64,000 nucleotides of DNA from DASRFR01 sp035651455 (GTDB lineage: Bacteria; Acidobacteriota; Terriglobia; Terriglobales; Acidobacteriaceae), in NCBI GenBank assembly GCA_035651455.1, contig DASRFR010000047.1, forward strand, positions 1 to 64,000. Reading direction: 5' to 3'. The notes under the pieces were generated by a model. It was given only the letters and a program-made list of their open reading frames with translations, did not search any database and was not told where the DNA came from. Within the stretch, counting starts at the first letter, position 1. Each line of letters starts with the position of its first letter. Below, piece after piece: positions 53,684 through 63,825 of the stretch. The position numbers and the translations under genes are program-made.

Positions 53684-56600
53684 TTAGAAACTCAGCTTGA
53701 GCGCAAACTCGACCTGGCGCATGCCGCTCGTCGATCCGGGCGACGAATCCGCTTCGATCGAATTGATCTTGCCGGCCTTGGGACAGTCTATACATTGCCC
53801 GGTGCCGCTCTGGTTGGAGTTAAAGCCCAGCACTGGATGGTTAAACAGATTGTAGATATTCATCCGGAACTGCGCCCTGACACGCTCTGTAATACCGAAG
53901 TTCTTGCTCACCGAGGCGTCGTCGAAGAATGCACGAGGCCCGCGGAAGCTGAACACTCCAATGTTCCCGAGGTGACCTTTACCGGGGTCGGTAAATGGGC
54001 CGCTAAGCGAGGGTAGCGGCGTGAAGAACGTCACCGTGTGAGCGATGGGGTCGAACTTTCCCGCGCCCGTGTGGAACGAGCCGGTACCGCGGTTGGGACG
54101 GCAGATGCCTACGTCTTCTTCAGATCCGCACTCTGCCGTGCTCGGAGTCCATGGCAGGCCGCTGCTCCAGTTCATGGTGTCGGAGATCTGCCAGCCACCG
54201 ACGATCAGGTCCATCGCTCGCCCCGCGTTCCCGTAAAACGATTTTCCCTTGCCAAAGGGTAGTTCGTACACAACGTTGTTGACCCAAACGTGATTTCGGT
54301 TCTGATCGTCCGGGCCATACGCTATGGCATGGTTAATTGCGTAGTAGTTGCTGTCGTACTTATTGGCATGGGAGAAGGTGTAATGCGAGAGGAATTGCAG
54401 CCCCTGGCTGAAGCGCTTCTCCATTTTGATCTGCAGTGCGTTGTAGATGCTGTTCGCGTCATTGCCTAGATAGTTGCCAATGTCGCTCGAACAGCAGAGC
54501 ACTACTGGCGCCGTGCAGGTCACGTCGACGCAGGGGGTCGAGAACCGGTTGAATAGTGGTCTGCGATGCGCCTGGTCCACACCCTGAGCGAAGCCGACTA
54601 TGCTTGGCGGATTCGCATTGTATGAAGGGCTGTCTCCGGCGAATACGTGTGTGCCCTTGTTGCCGATATACGCAGCTTCCAGCGAGAGAGTATTGGTCAG
54701 TTGCCGCTGTATAGTCACGTTCCAGGCGTCGAGCGTCGGCAGCACCTGTGAGGTGGGTCGAGCTTTCGGCGAAACGTTGTTGGCCGGACCTAGCAGTGGC
54801 AGTTGGCCGTTGGCGAACTTGGTTGGAAATTGGTACGGAGTCGGCGTGCTCAACGTCGGTCCGCCATTGTAGGCAGTACAACCCGTCGCCGGGCATCCGA
54901 TCGTGAACACTGGTGTCAAATTGTCGGAAGCTCCTGTAAACAGATTGCTGGCCGCCAATTGCTGGTTAACCAACACCGGCAGGTTCTGGGTGACGGTGTG
55001 CCCGAAGTTCGACCCGAACACGCCGATGTCAAAGCTGCGGCCATAACCCATGCGCAGCACCGTCTTGCTGTTGAGTTGATAAGCGATGCCCAGGCGTGGA
55101 GCGAAGGCGGTCAGGTTGTTTCCGATGTTGCCGTTCAGGCCATAGGGCCCTTCGCCAGCTACACGAACCACGCCCAGACCGTTGTTGCCAAAGCCGCGGA
55201 TATTCGCGAATCCACCCTTGTCACGGCCGTTAACGCTCTCCGGCGTGTATAGCTCCCACCGCAAGCCGTAGTTGATGGTCAACTTTGGCGTCATGCGGAA
55301 GGTGTCCTGACCGTACAGGAAGAGCCGCTTCTGGCTTTCCGCCGCGTCCAGGCTCGTGCTGACATAGCGTTGGAAGCTGGTCACGTCGCCTAACAGGAAC
55401 GTCGCCAGGTCCAACCCGCCATTACCTGCGAGCGATGTGCCTTCCGGGCTGAAGTTCAGTTGGCCGGTGCGGTTGGCGTCGCTGGGAACGCGCAGGTTAT
55501 GCGCGAAACGTATGTCGCCCCCCCACTTGACCTGGTGATTGCCCAGCATCTTCGTCCAGTTGTTCACGAACTGATACTGGTGCTCGTTTTCGGTTAAGGG
55601 GCAGTTGCAACGGCCCACGTTCAAGCCGTCACCGAAGTTGGTGATCGCCTGGCCCTGGTTGCCGTTCGCAGGCGCCCCGTTCGTGCCCAGATCCTGGCCG
55701 CCTAGGAAGAAAGCAGCCAAACCTGCGGTCGCATCGGCCTGCGCAGGATTATTCAGCCCCGGAATGCCGAAGGTATCCATGGGAGTGCCGGCATCCGGTT
55801 TCGCGGTTTGCGGATTGTACCGGAAGTACCCGAAGCGGAAGTCGGTCAGCAGGGTAGCGCTCAGGGTCTTGGTGAATCCCGTCGCCAGGCTGATGTTGTG
55901 GACATTCGAACTGCCCGCCAAGCCGCCTGGACCGAAGCCGATTCCGTTCAACGCAGGAAGACCATTGACCGAAGGCAGCGATCCGCCGCCCGACAGGCTG
56001 AAGTAATCGAGGCTGAAGCGTCCGAAGATCTGCAACGTGTCGCTGTAGTTGTAGTCTTCGCGAGTGTCAAAGCTGTTCTGGGTGAACGGCCCACCACCCG
56101 AAGCAATAAAGTTGTGGTTGATGCCGCTGCTCTGCGGCGTGGGAAACGCCTTCAGGATACCGACGGCCTGGGGCGATAGCCGGCTGACTGGAATCAGGTT
56201 ACCAGCAAACGGCGTCCGGCCGTTGCCCTTCGCGTCACCGGTCGTAGGGTCATAAACCTGTCCGCCACCGGGTACCTGACCAAGATACTGGCTCAAGTCG
56301 CAGAACCCCGTCGACGCAGTGCACGTGCTCAGCACGGTACTGGTTGGAATGGACAATGGGTTCGTGATGCCCACCACCTGCCGCGTTCCCTGGTAGTCGC
56401 CAAAGAAGAACAGTTTGTTCTTGATGATCGGACCGCCGATGGTCGCGCCGAACTGCTGCCAGCGCGAAGGCGGAATGAAGCGTCCGGTCAGTGGGTCGGG
56501 AGCGAATTGCGTAAACGGATCGCGCGCCTGCAAAGCATCCGTGCGGCGGAACCAGAAAGCGCTGCCATGCAAGTCGTTGCTGCCCGACTTAGTCTGCACG

Positions 56601-57334
56601 GTCACCAGCCCCGCGACTGCCTTGCCGAATTCGGCGTCATAGTTCTGGAGAGAGATCTTCGTTTCCTGAATGGCTTCCAAGTTGGGGTTCACGACAATGA
56701 TCCCAAGGATGGGATCCTGGTTGTCGGTGCCGTCCAATTCGAAGCCTGTTCCGCTGAAGTGCTGGCCATTCACAAAGATTTGTTGGCCGCCTTGCGGGTT
56801 TTCAGTTGCCGCGTGACTCCAGCCAACCAGCTTTTGCGTGCCGGGGGAAAGAAGCTCGAAGCTGGTGAAGTTGCGGTTCAGAACCGGCAGGTCTTCGACG
56901 TATCTCTGATTGAACTCAATGGCCACGTCGGCGCGGTCGGTTTTAAGCTGCGGAGCTTCCGCCGTCACCTCAACTGACTCACTGGTAGAGCCGACCTGTA
57001 GCTGGCCATCCACACGCGCGCCGCTATCGGCGGAAACATTGATGTCCTTCTGGTCCATGGATTTGAATCCCTGGGCCTCGACATGCACGCTGTAAATACC
57101 TGGAATCAGGTGGGTGACGGAGTAATTGCCGTCTCCGTTCGTGGTCGCCGTGTCCGACGTACCCTTGCGCTGATCGGTAACCGTGACCTTCGCATTAGGT
57201 ACGGCTGCGCCTTGCGGATCTGTGACTGTACCCAGGATACTTCCGTATACCGCCTGACCGTGAGCGCTCGCTGTGGAGAGGAAACAAGCCAAGCCGCACA
57301 CGGCAATCAAGTGAAGAACCGCTGACTTCCTCAT
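53684..57334 (-). CDS. Oar-type TonB-dependent receptor with carboxypeptidase-regulatory domain
   Basis: 1216 residues. Signal peptide (1-27), an N-terminal carboxypeptidase-regulatory-like Ig domain (about 30-110, GSILGTVTDPQGAAVPNAKVTV in part), a plug (about 120-260, ENPQGGQQIFVNGQHFSGTGFELDG in part), and a long beta barrel ending QVEFALKLSF. This is the acidobacterial 'Oar-like' layout, proposed to import glycans or peptides. AGGAGG precedes the ATG at 57334; the upstream in-frame start is rejected. A strong terminator follows. Divergent from the membrane winged-helix regulator across a 612-base gap. Confidence 0.93.
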   Translation of the reverse strand: MRKSAVLHLIAVCGLACFLSTASAHGQAVYGSILGTVTDPQGAAVPNAKVTVTDQRKGTSDTATTNGDGNYSVTHLIPGIYSVHVEAQGFKSMDQKDINVSADSGARVDGQLQVGSTSESVEVTAEAPQLKTDRADVAIEFNQRYVEDLPVLNRNFTSFELLSPGTQKLVGWSHAATENPQGGQQIFVNGQHFSGTGFELDGTDNQDPILGIIVVNPNLEAIQETKISLQNYDAEFGKAVAGLVTVQTKSGSNDLHGSAFWFRRTDALQARDPFTQFAPDPLTGRFIPPSRWQQFGATIGGPIIKNKLFFFGDYQGTRQVVGITNPLSIPTSTVLSTCTASTGFCDLSQYLGQVPGGGQVYDPTTGDAKGNGRTPFAGNLIPVSRLSPQAVGILKAFPTPQSSGINHNFIASGGGPFTQNSFDTREDYNYSDTLQIFGRFSLDYFSLSGGGSLPSVNGLPALNGIGFGPGGLAGSSNVHNISLATGFTKTLSATLLTDFRFGYFRYNPQTAKPDAGTPMDTFGIPGLNNPAQADATAGLAAFFLGGQDLGTNGAPANGNQGQAITNFGDGLNVGRCNCPLTENEHQYQFVNNWTKMLGNHQVKWGGDIRFAHNLRVPSDANRTGQLNFSPEGTSLAGNGGLDLATFLLGDVTSFQRYVSTSLDAAESQKRLFLYGQDTFRMTPKLTINYGLRWELYTPESVNGRDKGGFANIRGFGNNGLGVVRVAGEGPYGLNGNIGNNLTAFAPRLGIAYQLNSKTVLRMGYGRSFDIGVFGSNFGHTVTQNLPVLVNQQLAASNLFTGASDNLTPVFTIGCPATGCTAYNGGPTLSTPTPYQFPTKFANGQLPLLGPANNVSPKARPTSQVLPTLDAWNVTIQRQLTNTLSLEAAYIGNKGTHVFAGDSPSYNANPPSIVGFAQGVDQAHRRPLFNRFSTPCVDVTCTAPVVLCCSSDIGNYLGNDANSIYNALQIKMEKRFSQGLQFLSHYTFSHANKYDSNYYAINHAIAYGPDDQNRNHVWVNNVVYELPFGKGKSFYGNAGRAMDLIVGGWQISDTMNWSSGLPWTPSTAECGSEEDVGICRPNRGTGSFHTGAGKFDPIAHTVTFFTPLPSLSGPFTDPGKGHLGNIGVFSFRGPRAFFDDASVSKNFGITERVRAQFRMNIYNLFNHPVLGFNSNQSGTGQCIDCPKAGKINSIEADSSPGSTSGMRQVEFALKLSF

Positions 57335-57946
57335 TGCCCTCCTCCTACCGCATCCGAGTGCGATGGCAGCTCGGATTATCCGTGAAACAAGTGGGAAGAA
57401 AAGGCGCCCGGGAGAGAAGCGTTCGGTGCTTTCAACGCGGTCGCACAACCACGCGAGGATTCACCCGCAGATGTTATCCAAAGCACTCGCCATCCTCAGA
57501 GACACCCCTAGCACACGTCTGTTATTTACTGTGCAGCTAACACGCCGAAGTTGTTGCCGTCGTAAATTCTTGATTGCATTGTTTGGAGCTGCACGCATTG
57601 CGGCGAATCCAAAATCCGCTATACATTTTTCGGAACCATGAACGTACGCTGCTATGGAAAAGAGTAGAGAAGATGAAGCAACTATCTTCGCGCGACTTGG
57701 TTCAAAATGACTTCGCAATCGGCGAGATCTGAAGCAAGTTCTAATTTTCCCGCCACTTACATCGAGCGAATAGCGCGAGCATGACCGCTCTCATTCGCGA
57801 TTCACAGCCTCACCTCACTCTTCCATATGGGTGTGGGCTTCTATCAGAAGCCATAACCAACAACGAAGTTTCATCAGGTTTGTAACCGTTAAAAGAGTAA
57901 GCTCAACCCTTGCAGTGGCGGGAACAGCTTGTTACCTTGTTGTCAC
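57335..57946. other. Divergent regulatory region between receptor and winged-helix regulator
   Basis: 612 bases without a gene. It holds a perfect hairpin GGCTTC/GAAGCC (57836-57852) and, at the right end, the inverted repeat TGTTAC/GTAACA (57930-57958) that overlaps the regulator start. No -35/-10 pair was clear. Both genes must be expressed from here. Confidence 0.5.
57836..57852. repeat. Short perfect hairpin
   Basis: GGCTTC (57836-57841), loop TATCA, GAAGCC (57847-57852). It lies about 95 bases before the regulator ATG; possible operator or leader hairpin. Confidence 0.55.
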
Positions 57947-57958
57947 ATGCATGTAACA
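57930..57958. promoter_or_regulatory. Inverted repeat overlapping the regulator start
   Basis: TGTTAC (57930-57935) and GTAACA (57953-57958) separated by 17 bases, with the likely ATG (57947) inside. Position suits an autoregulatory operator, but six-base arms may be chance. Confidence 0.35.
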
Positions 57959-59212
57959 GGGCCACGCGTATCCCAGAGAGAACAATATCTGGGGCAGATT
58001 GACCGGATTACCGCAAGCAAAGTCCTGCACGGTTCGGAATCGCTGTGCCGGTTATTGCGTTATTTAGCCGAGCGGGCAGTCGATCATCCGGGCGTGCCGT
58101 TGAAGGAATACCAGATTGCGACCGAAGTTTTCGGGCGTCCCTCGGATTTCGATCCCCAGTCGGATTCCACCATTCGAGTCCAAGCCAGCCGGCTCCGGCT
58201 GAAACTCGCCGAATACTACGCGCACGAAGGCGCCGACGATCCCATCGTCGTTGAAGTGCCCAAGGGTTCGTACCTTCTCTCATTTCACCACCGCACTCCT
58301 GACAGGACTCCCGCAATGCCTGAGCACGAGTTGCGCATGGGGGAGGCGCAGTCGGGGAATCGCGCCTGGGTCTTTGCCACGGTCGTGCTGGCATTTCTGT
58401 TAGCACTCTCGGTGGCAGCGCTGCTAGGTATGATCTCCAGTCGTAAGACCGCCGTGGCCGGTGCTTCCGGCCAGGATGAGCCGGTACCTGCCGCATTTCG
58501 GATTTTCTGGAATGGCTTTGTATCCGGCGCAGAGGAACCGCAAGTCATCTTCAGCAACGGCGCGTTCGTGGGGCGTCCCGAGACTGGCATGCGCTACTTC
58601 GACGCCTTGCATGACTCTCGCGATCACGATGTCATTCTCGATCACTACACGGGTGTCGGCGAGGTGCTGGCGGTGCACGAGCTAGATCGGGTGTTCGCGC
58701 TGCTGCATCGGAGCATTCGCATCAAGCGTGGCAGCCTGTTCACCCTGGATGATGCCAAGAATAACAACCTGATTTTCGTGGGATCGCCGGCGGAGAATCT
58801 CACCCTGCGCGACATTCCCAGCACCCATGAATTTGTATTTCAGCGAATGGATTCCGGGCCGCGCAAAGGGGATCTTGCCATCGTGAATGTGCATCCCCAG
58901 CCCGACGAGCCAAAGTATTTTCTCGGCACCCCATCAAAACTGCCGTTGAGCGAGGATTACGCGGTGATCGGCCTCGTCCCTGGTCTGAATCCCACGCGCT
59001 GGGTCCTCATCCTCGCAGGGACCACCACCATGGGCACGCAGGCGGCTGCCGAATACGTATGTCGCCAGAGCTCCGTAGAAGAACTGCTCACGCGTATGAG
59101 CGTGACCAACACCGGCCAACTGAAGCCCTTCGAGGCGGTGCTGCGGGTGAAAGTCACGCGTGGCGTTCCGGTGGAAAGTCAGATCTTGGTCATAAGAAAA
59201 AGCGGCGGCTAG
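57947..59212 (+). CDS. Membrane-bound ToxR-like winged-helix regulator with unknown periplasmic sensor domain
   Basis: 421 residues. N-terminal winged-helix domain (about 15-115, RYLAERAVDHPGVPLKEYQIA, STIRVQASRLRLKLAEYY and VEVPKGSYLLSF, cited in part) of the type that starts many acidobacterial transmembrane regulators; one membrane segment (about 140-163); and a 250-residue periplasmic domain of unknown family (about 170-421). It probably binds DNA while sensing an external signal. Divergent from the Oar-type receptor, which is its most likely target. ATG 57947 is used; an in-frame TTG at 57929 exists and no ribosome-binding site is clear. Confidence 0.83.
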   Translation: MHVTGPRVSQREQYLGQIDRITASKVLHGSESLCRLLRYLAERAVDHPGVPLKEYQIATEVFGRPSDFDPQSDSTIRVQASRLRLKLAEYYAHEGADDPIVVEVPKGSYLLSFHHRTPDRTPAMPEHELRMGEAQSGNRAWVFATVVLAFLLALSVAALLGMISSRKTAVAGASGQDEPVPAAFRIFWNGFVSGAEEPQVIFSNGAFVGRPETGMRYFDALHDSRDHDVILDHYTGVGEVLAVHELDRVFALLHRSIRIKRGSLFTLDDAKNNNLIFVGSPAENLTLRDIPSTHEFVFQRMDSGPRKGDLAIVNVHPQPDEPKYFLGTPSKLPLSEDYAVIGLVPGLNPTRWVLILAGTTTMGTQAAAEYVCRQSSVEELLTRMSVTNTGQLKPFEAVLRVKVTRGVPVESQILVIRKSGG

Positions 59213-59283
59213 ACCGTCGACGCCTCTTGACCTCACCCAAGCCGCTCATGGCGCAGACAGCTTTACGTGTTTTCCCAACCCGC

Positions 59284-61092
59284 CTAGGGTGGGCTCAGTT
59301 TTGGATCCAACTCCGCTGCTTTCTTGAATTCCTCGCCGGCTTCGCTCGATTCACCCTTGCGTGACAGCGCCACTGCCAACTGATAATGCGCGGGCGCATA
59401 GCTCGGCGCAAGCCTGGTCGCATTGCGAAACTGTGAAATGGCGCCGTCCAGATCGCCTGCCGTCAGCAGGCGTTTGCCGGAGTTGGTTGCGAATGTGGCT
59501 GCCTGGATGCCGGTCTTCTCCTTCGTAATCTGCGCCGCGGTTTTACTTTCGGATTCCGCGCCAGCGCTGTCGCCCATCTGCCGCAGCACCGCCGCGAGCG
59601 TAGTGTGCGCGCCCACGAAATCCGGCTGCAGCCGTATTGCCTGGCGCAGCGAGTCAGCCGCTTCGGGAAGCTTGTTCATCTGCTTGAGCACGGTGCCGAG
59701 AGTGTAGTACGCCTCGGCGTAATTAGGCTGAATCTGGATCGCGCGCTGCAGCTGTTCCGCGGCCGCAGGGAACTCGCCCTTTTGCCAAAGTGTTACTCCG
59801 AGCGTGTAGAAGCCGTCGGCCAGCCTGGGATCGAGCCGCGTGGCCTCCTGTAACTCAGAAATTGCGCCGGGTAGATTGTCCTTGAACTTCAATGCGAGCG
59901 CCAGGTTGTAGTGCAAGTCGGCCTTATCCGGTGCCAGCTTGATCGCGTCACGCAACTCCTTTTCAGCGGCATCGAAATCGGATTTCTGCAAGTACGCGAC
60001 CCCGAGATTCGCGCGTATGCCCGCGTCATCGGGCCGCAGCTTCAAAGCGGACTGGAACTCCTTGACCGCGGCGTCTCCCTCGCCGTGTTGCATGAGCGCC
60101 AATCCAAGATTGTTGTCGGCGTCGGCATCGTTCGGCATGGCTTGCGTGACCTTCGCGAACGCGGCCGCGGCCTTTTCCGGATCGCCAAGTTTCTGCAGCA
60201 ACAGTCCAAGGTGTGTTTGGATTGCCGGCATTTCTGGCCGAAGATCCGCCGCTTTTTGGTATGCGTGCAGCGCGCCCGTTGTATCGCCCTTCGTTTCGAA
60301 CACTCCTCCCAGGTAGTACCACGCAAGGCCATCCTCGGGCTCAAGCTTGACCGCTTGCGTCAGTGCGGATTCAGCGCCCTCCCTGTCGCCGGCTGTAGCG
60401 AGTGCCACGCCCAGATGAAGCTGCGCGGGCTCGTATTGCTGATCGACTGCGAGCGCCTGTTGAAATTGCTTCTTGGCTTGATCGAAGTTTTGCGACTGGG
60501 CGAATAGCGACCCCAGTTCATCCTGCAAATCCGGACGCTTGGGATCGAGCTCGATCGCCTTTTTCATTTCCGCAATTGCCGCGGGAAGATCTTTCCGGAA
60601 GCTTAGGACCTGCGCCAGCGTGCGGTGAGCTTCAGAGTCCTTGGGCGCTGATGTGACTGCTGTCCGTGCCTCGGCTAAGGCGCCGTCCAGATCATTCGAG
60701 TGTGCGAGCGCATTAGCCAGGTTGATGTGAGCTTGAGTGAATCCCGGCTTGAGCCGAAGCGCACTGTGGAACTCCGCAATCGCATGCTGAAGGTCACCCT
60801 GGTTAAGCATGACCCATCCCAATGAATTGTGAGCATCGGGACTACTCGGCGCCAGGCGAACCGCCCTTTCAAAATCACTTTTTGCCGTTGCCAGGTCGCG
60901 GGCCTGGACCGCCTCCATTCCATGCTGATAAGCGGTTTGCGCGGCGGGAGAGATGCGGGTCTTGCCGGCGGTGCTGATCTGGCAATAGGCAGCGAGGCTG
61001 GCTGTTGCCAATAGCAACCAAACTGACGCAGGACAAATCAACAGGGCCCGTGCCAGTCTCTTTTCAGCGGGAATTTGTACCGCCGGAATCAC
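59284..61092 (-). CDS. Large exported TPR protein
   Basis: 602 residues with a signal peptide or anchor (about 18-37) and about fifteen consecutive TPRs from residue 50 to the end (e.g. PDAHNSLGWVMLNQGDLQHAI and AYYTLGTVLKQMNKLPEAADSL). The repeats are of the 34-residue type and form one continuous superhelix. GTG start without a clear ribosome-binding site. Convergent with the winged-helix regulator. No enzymatic domain. Periplasmic scaffold or secretion partner is inferred. Confidence 0.87.
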   Translation of the reverse strand: MIPAVQIPAEKRLARALLICPASVWLLLATASLAAYCQISTAGKTRISPAAQTAYQHGMEAVQARDLATAKSDFERAVRLAPSSPDAHNSLGWVMLNQGDLQHAIAEFHSALRLKPGFTQAHINLANALAHSNDLDGALAEARTAVTSAPKDSEAHRTLAQVLSFRKDLPAAIAEMKKAIELDPKRPDLQDELGSLFAQSQNFDQAKKQFQQALAVDQQYEPAQLHLGVALATAGDREGAESALTQAVKLEPEDGLAWYYLGGVFETKGDTTGALHAYQKAADLRPEMPAIQTHLGLLLQKLGDPEKAAAAFAKVTQAMPNDADADNNLGLALMQHGEGDAAVKEFQSALKLRPDDAGIRANLGVAYLQKSDFDAAEKELRDAIKLAPDKADLHYNLALALKFKDNLPGAISELQEATRLDPRLADGFYTLGVTLWQKGEFPAAAEQLQRAIQIQPNYAEAYYTLGTVLKQMNKLPEAADSLRQAIRLQPDFVGAHTTLAAVLRQMGDSAGAESESKTAAQITKEKTGIQAATFATNSGKRLLTAGDLDGAISQFRNATRLAPSYAPAHYQLAVALSRKGESSEAGEEFKKAAELDPKLSPP

Positions 61093-61187
61093 TCAGAACA
61101 TAGTACTAGAGCGGCATTGGTCGTGGTTTGAGACGGCAGTATCTGGCGACAGTGCGGGAAAGGTGCTACTCACTACTCTAAACCCGC

Positions 61188-63572
61188 CTAGCGCATGGAT
61201 TCTTCCACTTCGGAAAACCAGTCGGGCCGCTTCAGTACTTCACGCGGCTTGGGACCGTCGGCGGCGCCGACAATGCCGTCTCGCTCCATCAGATCGATCA
61301 AATGGGCTGCCCGTCCGTAACCAATGCGCAACCGGCGCTGCAGCAGGGAAGTCGAGGCTTTTCCAAACTCAATTACCAAGCGCACCGCATCTTCGTATAG
61401 AGGATCGCTCTCGCCTTCGTCGCCCTCGCCCAGTTCGCCGGCTGCGCCGTTCTCGCGCTCTTCTCTCGGCGCTTCCAGGAACGCCTGCTGATATTCCGCC
61501 GTACCTTGCGAGCGCCAGAATTCCACCACCGCGGCGATTTCTTTTTCCGTTACAAAGGGCGCATGCAGCCTGTGCACGCGCGCGGAGCCCGAGGGCAGGT
61601 ACAGCATGTCTCCTTTGCCGAGCAGCGCTTCGGCCCCATTGGCGTCGAGAATCGTCCGCGAATCCACTTTCGTCGCCACGCGGAACGAAATGCGGGCGGG
61701 GAAATTCGCCTTGATTAATCCTGTGATGACGTCGACAGACGGGCGTTGAGTAGCGAGCACCAGGTGGATACCGACCGCACGTGCCATTTGTGCCAGGCGG
61801 GTAACCGACTCTTCCACGTTGCCCGAATCCAGCATCATCAGGTCGGCCAACTCATCGATGATGATCACGATATAAGGCAGGGGACGCTCTTCGGAACTCT
61901 CCCCGAACAGATTCAGAGAGCCCTCGCTGTCGAACAGCTTGTTGTACTGATCGATGTTGCGCACCTGTCTCTCGGCCAGCAGCTTCAGGCGACGCTCCAT
62001 CTCGCGCACGGCATTCCTCAGCGCATTCGCGGCCAGTTTCGGCTCGGTAATGATCGGCGTGAACAGGTGGGGCACGCCTTCGTAGTTCCCGAGTTCCAGG
62101 CGCTTGGGGTCGACCAGTATGAGGCGCACCTGGTCGGGTGTCGACTTATAGAGGATCGACATGATCATGGCGTTAATGGCCACGCTCTTGCCCGCGCCCG
62201 TCGAACCCGCAATCAGCAGGTGCGGCATGCCCGCGAGGTCGGCTACGACAATGCGGCCGTTGATGTCCTTGCCCAGCGCCAGTGTCAGCTTTGACTTCGA
62301 GCCGAGGAACTCCGGCGACTCGATATTTTCCCGCAGCCAGATGATCTCCCGCTCGCGGTTGGGTACCTGGATCCCCACCGTCGATTTGCCCGCCATGCGT
62401 TCGATCAGAATGCTCTCCGCCTTCAGAGCCAGGCAGAGGTCGTCGGTGAGATTGGTGATGCGGCTGTACTTGATGCCGGCTTCCGGCTTGTACTCGAACG
62501 TCGTCACCACCGGTCCGGGATTGATTTGCGTAACCTGACCATGAACATCGAACTCGGAATACTTGTCCGTCAGCACCTGGGCGAGCAGTTTGAGTTCCTG
62601 CGCGTCTACCGCCTGCTGTTCATCGGAGCGATGCAGCAAGCTGCTGGGGGGCAACTTGTAAGTCCCCGCGACTCGCGGCATCGTGGTCTTCGGCTTGTGG
62701 GTGGTGTCGGCGCGTTCTGTGACCTCAGGCTCGGCAGCCGCGGGCTCAGGTCTTGAGTTTTCGCGGTGGACGGCGGCCGCGCGCTGATTGTCAAACGGAT
62801 CCGGTTCGTCCATTCGCTCGATGCCGGTGCGCGCAGCTGGAACCGGAGGCGCCGCTGGAACTCGCTGTGCGGGCGCCGTCCGTTGGACCAGTTGCGCGGT
62901 TACCACCGGCTTCGCTGCGCGGCGCTTTTCCAGTTCCTTCTGCAAATTCTTCTTGGCGCGTTCCTGCTGCCAATCGCGGAAGCGGTCGCGCCAGGCCAGC
63001 ACAAAGGCGAAACGGGTAGGCGCCCAGACCCGCATGGAAGCGAATGAAAATGCGGTCGAGAGGTATAGAGCGCTCGCCAGGACAGCCCCGCACACAATGT
63101 AGGCCCCCACCAGGTTTAAGTAGTGAATGAGCACATCACCCACGATCCGGCCAATCAGGCCTTCAATGGGAACGACGCCGCGCCATCGCACCTGCCCTGG
63201 CAGCAAAGCGAGCAATGCAGGCACGAAAACCAGAAACCAGCAGCCGCCCAAGGCCTTGGCGAGGGGAGATTGCACTTTGCGGGAGCGAAACCATCGGGCT
63301 CCCATAAGCGAGGCTACAATCGGAAGCAGGAACGCGCCAATCCCAAAGCCCTGCAGCAGGATGTCTGAGAAAAACGCGCCCACAATGCCGACCCAGTTGC
63401 GCGCAGAACGAGAGCCCGTCAGCACCGAGGCGCTGTTCAGAGAAGGGTCGAGCGGCGAATACGAAACCAGTGCGAGGAAAAGGAGGAGCGCGGAGACACA
63501 CAACAAGAATCCGACCAGCTCGTTAAGCCGGCGGTTGTTGCTCGGATTGAGGACACGCGATAAAAACTTCAT
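61188..63572 (-). CDS. ftsK: DNA translocase FtsK/SpoIIIE
   Basis: 794 residues. Four N-terminal membrane segments (about 20-190) anchor it at the septum, a short Pro/Ala/Arg linker follows (about 230-310), then the alpha/beta motor with Walker A GSTGAGKS and Walker B YIVIIIDELADLMM, and the C-terminal gamma winged helix (TSLLQRRLRIGYGRAAHLID in part) that reads KOPS-like sites. It pumps DNA and activates dimer resolution at cell division. It ends in the normal family sequence. uppP lies upstream. Confidence 0.96.
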   Translation of the reverse strand: MKFLSRVLNPSNNRRLNELVGFLLCVSALLLFLALVSYSPLDPSLNSASVLTGSRSARNWVGIVGAFFSDILLQGFGIGAFLLPIVASLMGARWFRSRKVQSPLAKALGGCWFLVFVPALLALLPGQVRWRGVVPIEGLIGRIVGDVLIHYLNLVGAYIVCGAVLASALYLSTAFSFASMRVWAPTRFAFVLAWRDRFRDWQQERAKKNLQKELEKRRAAKPVVTAQLVQRTAPAQRVPAAPPVPAARTGIERMDEPDPFDNQRAAAVHRENSRPEPAAAEPEVTERADTTHKPKTTMPRVAGTYKLPPSSLLHRSDEQQAVDAQELKLLAQVLTDKYSEFDVHGQVTQINPGPVVTTFEYKPEAGIKYSRITNLTDDLCLALKAESILIERMAGKSTVGIQVPNREREIIWLRENIESPEFLGSKSKLTLALGKDINGRIVVADLAGMPHLLIAGSTGAGKSVAINAMIMSILYKSTPDQVRLILVDPKRLELGNYEGVPHLFTPIITEPKLAANALRNAVREMERRLKLLAERQVRNIDQYNKLFDSEGSLNLFGESSEERPLPYIVIIIDELADLMMLDSGNVEESVTRLAQMARAVGIHLVLATQRPSVDVITGLIKANFPARISFRVATKVDSRTILDANGAEALLGKGDMLYLPSGSARVHRLHAPFVTEKEIAAVVEFWRSQGTAEYQQAFLEAPREERENGAAGELGEGDEGESDPLYEDAVRLVIEFGKASTSLLQRRLRIGYGRAAHLIDLMERDGIVGAADGPKPREVLKRPDWFSEVEESMR

Positions 63573-63768
63573 GAAGGCGTATGTTGCATCGCTGCCGGGG
63601 ACAAACTACTCCTCAACCTTCAATGCCGTGTACGCCAGAGCCAATCGATTATGACAAGAAATCTGCGCGGCGGACAATGCAGCATTTGCGCGGCAGTATC
63701 GAACTATGTTCCCGGCGAATTAAAAGGAAACGCCACGACGTCTGTGGGACATACGACGAACCATGCAG

Positions 63769-63788
63769 GGACGGACGCCGGTCCGTCC
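63769..63788. repeat. Perfect hairpin between uppP and ftsK
   Basis: GGACGGAC (63769-63776) and GTCCGTCC (63781-63788) separated by four bases. There is no T-run on either side, so it may be an mRNA-processing or attenuation hairpin between the two genes, or a terminator without a tract. Confidence 0.5.
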
Positions 63789-63825
63789 ACGGGGAGCCGT
63801 GGTTCTGCGGTCGAGTCCGGCCAAT

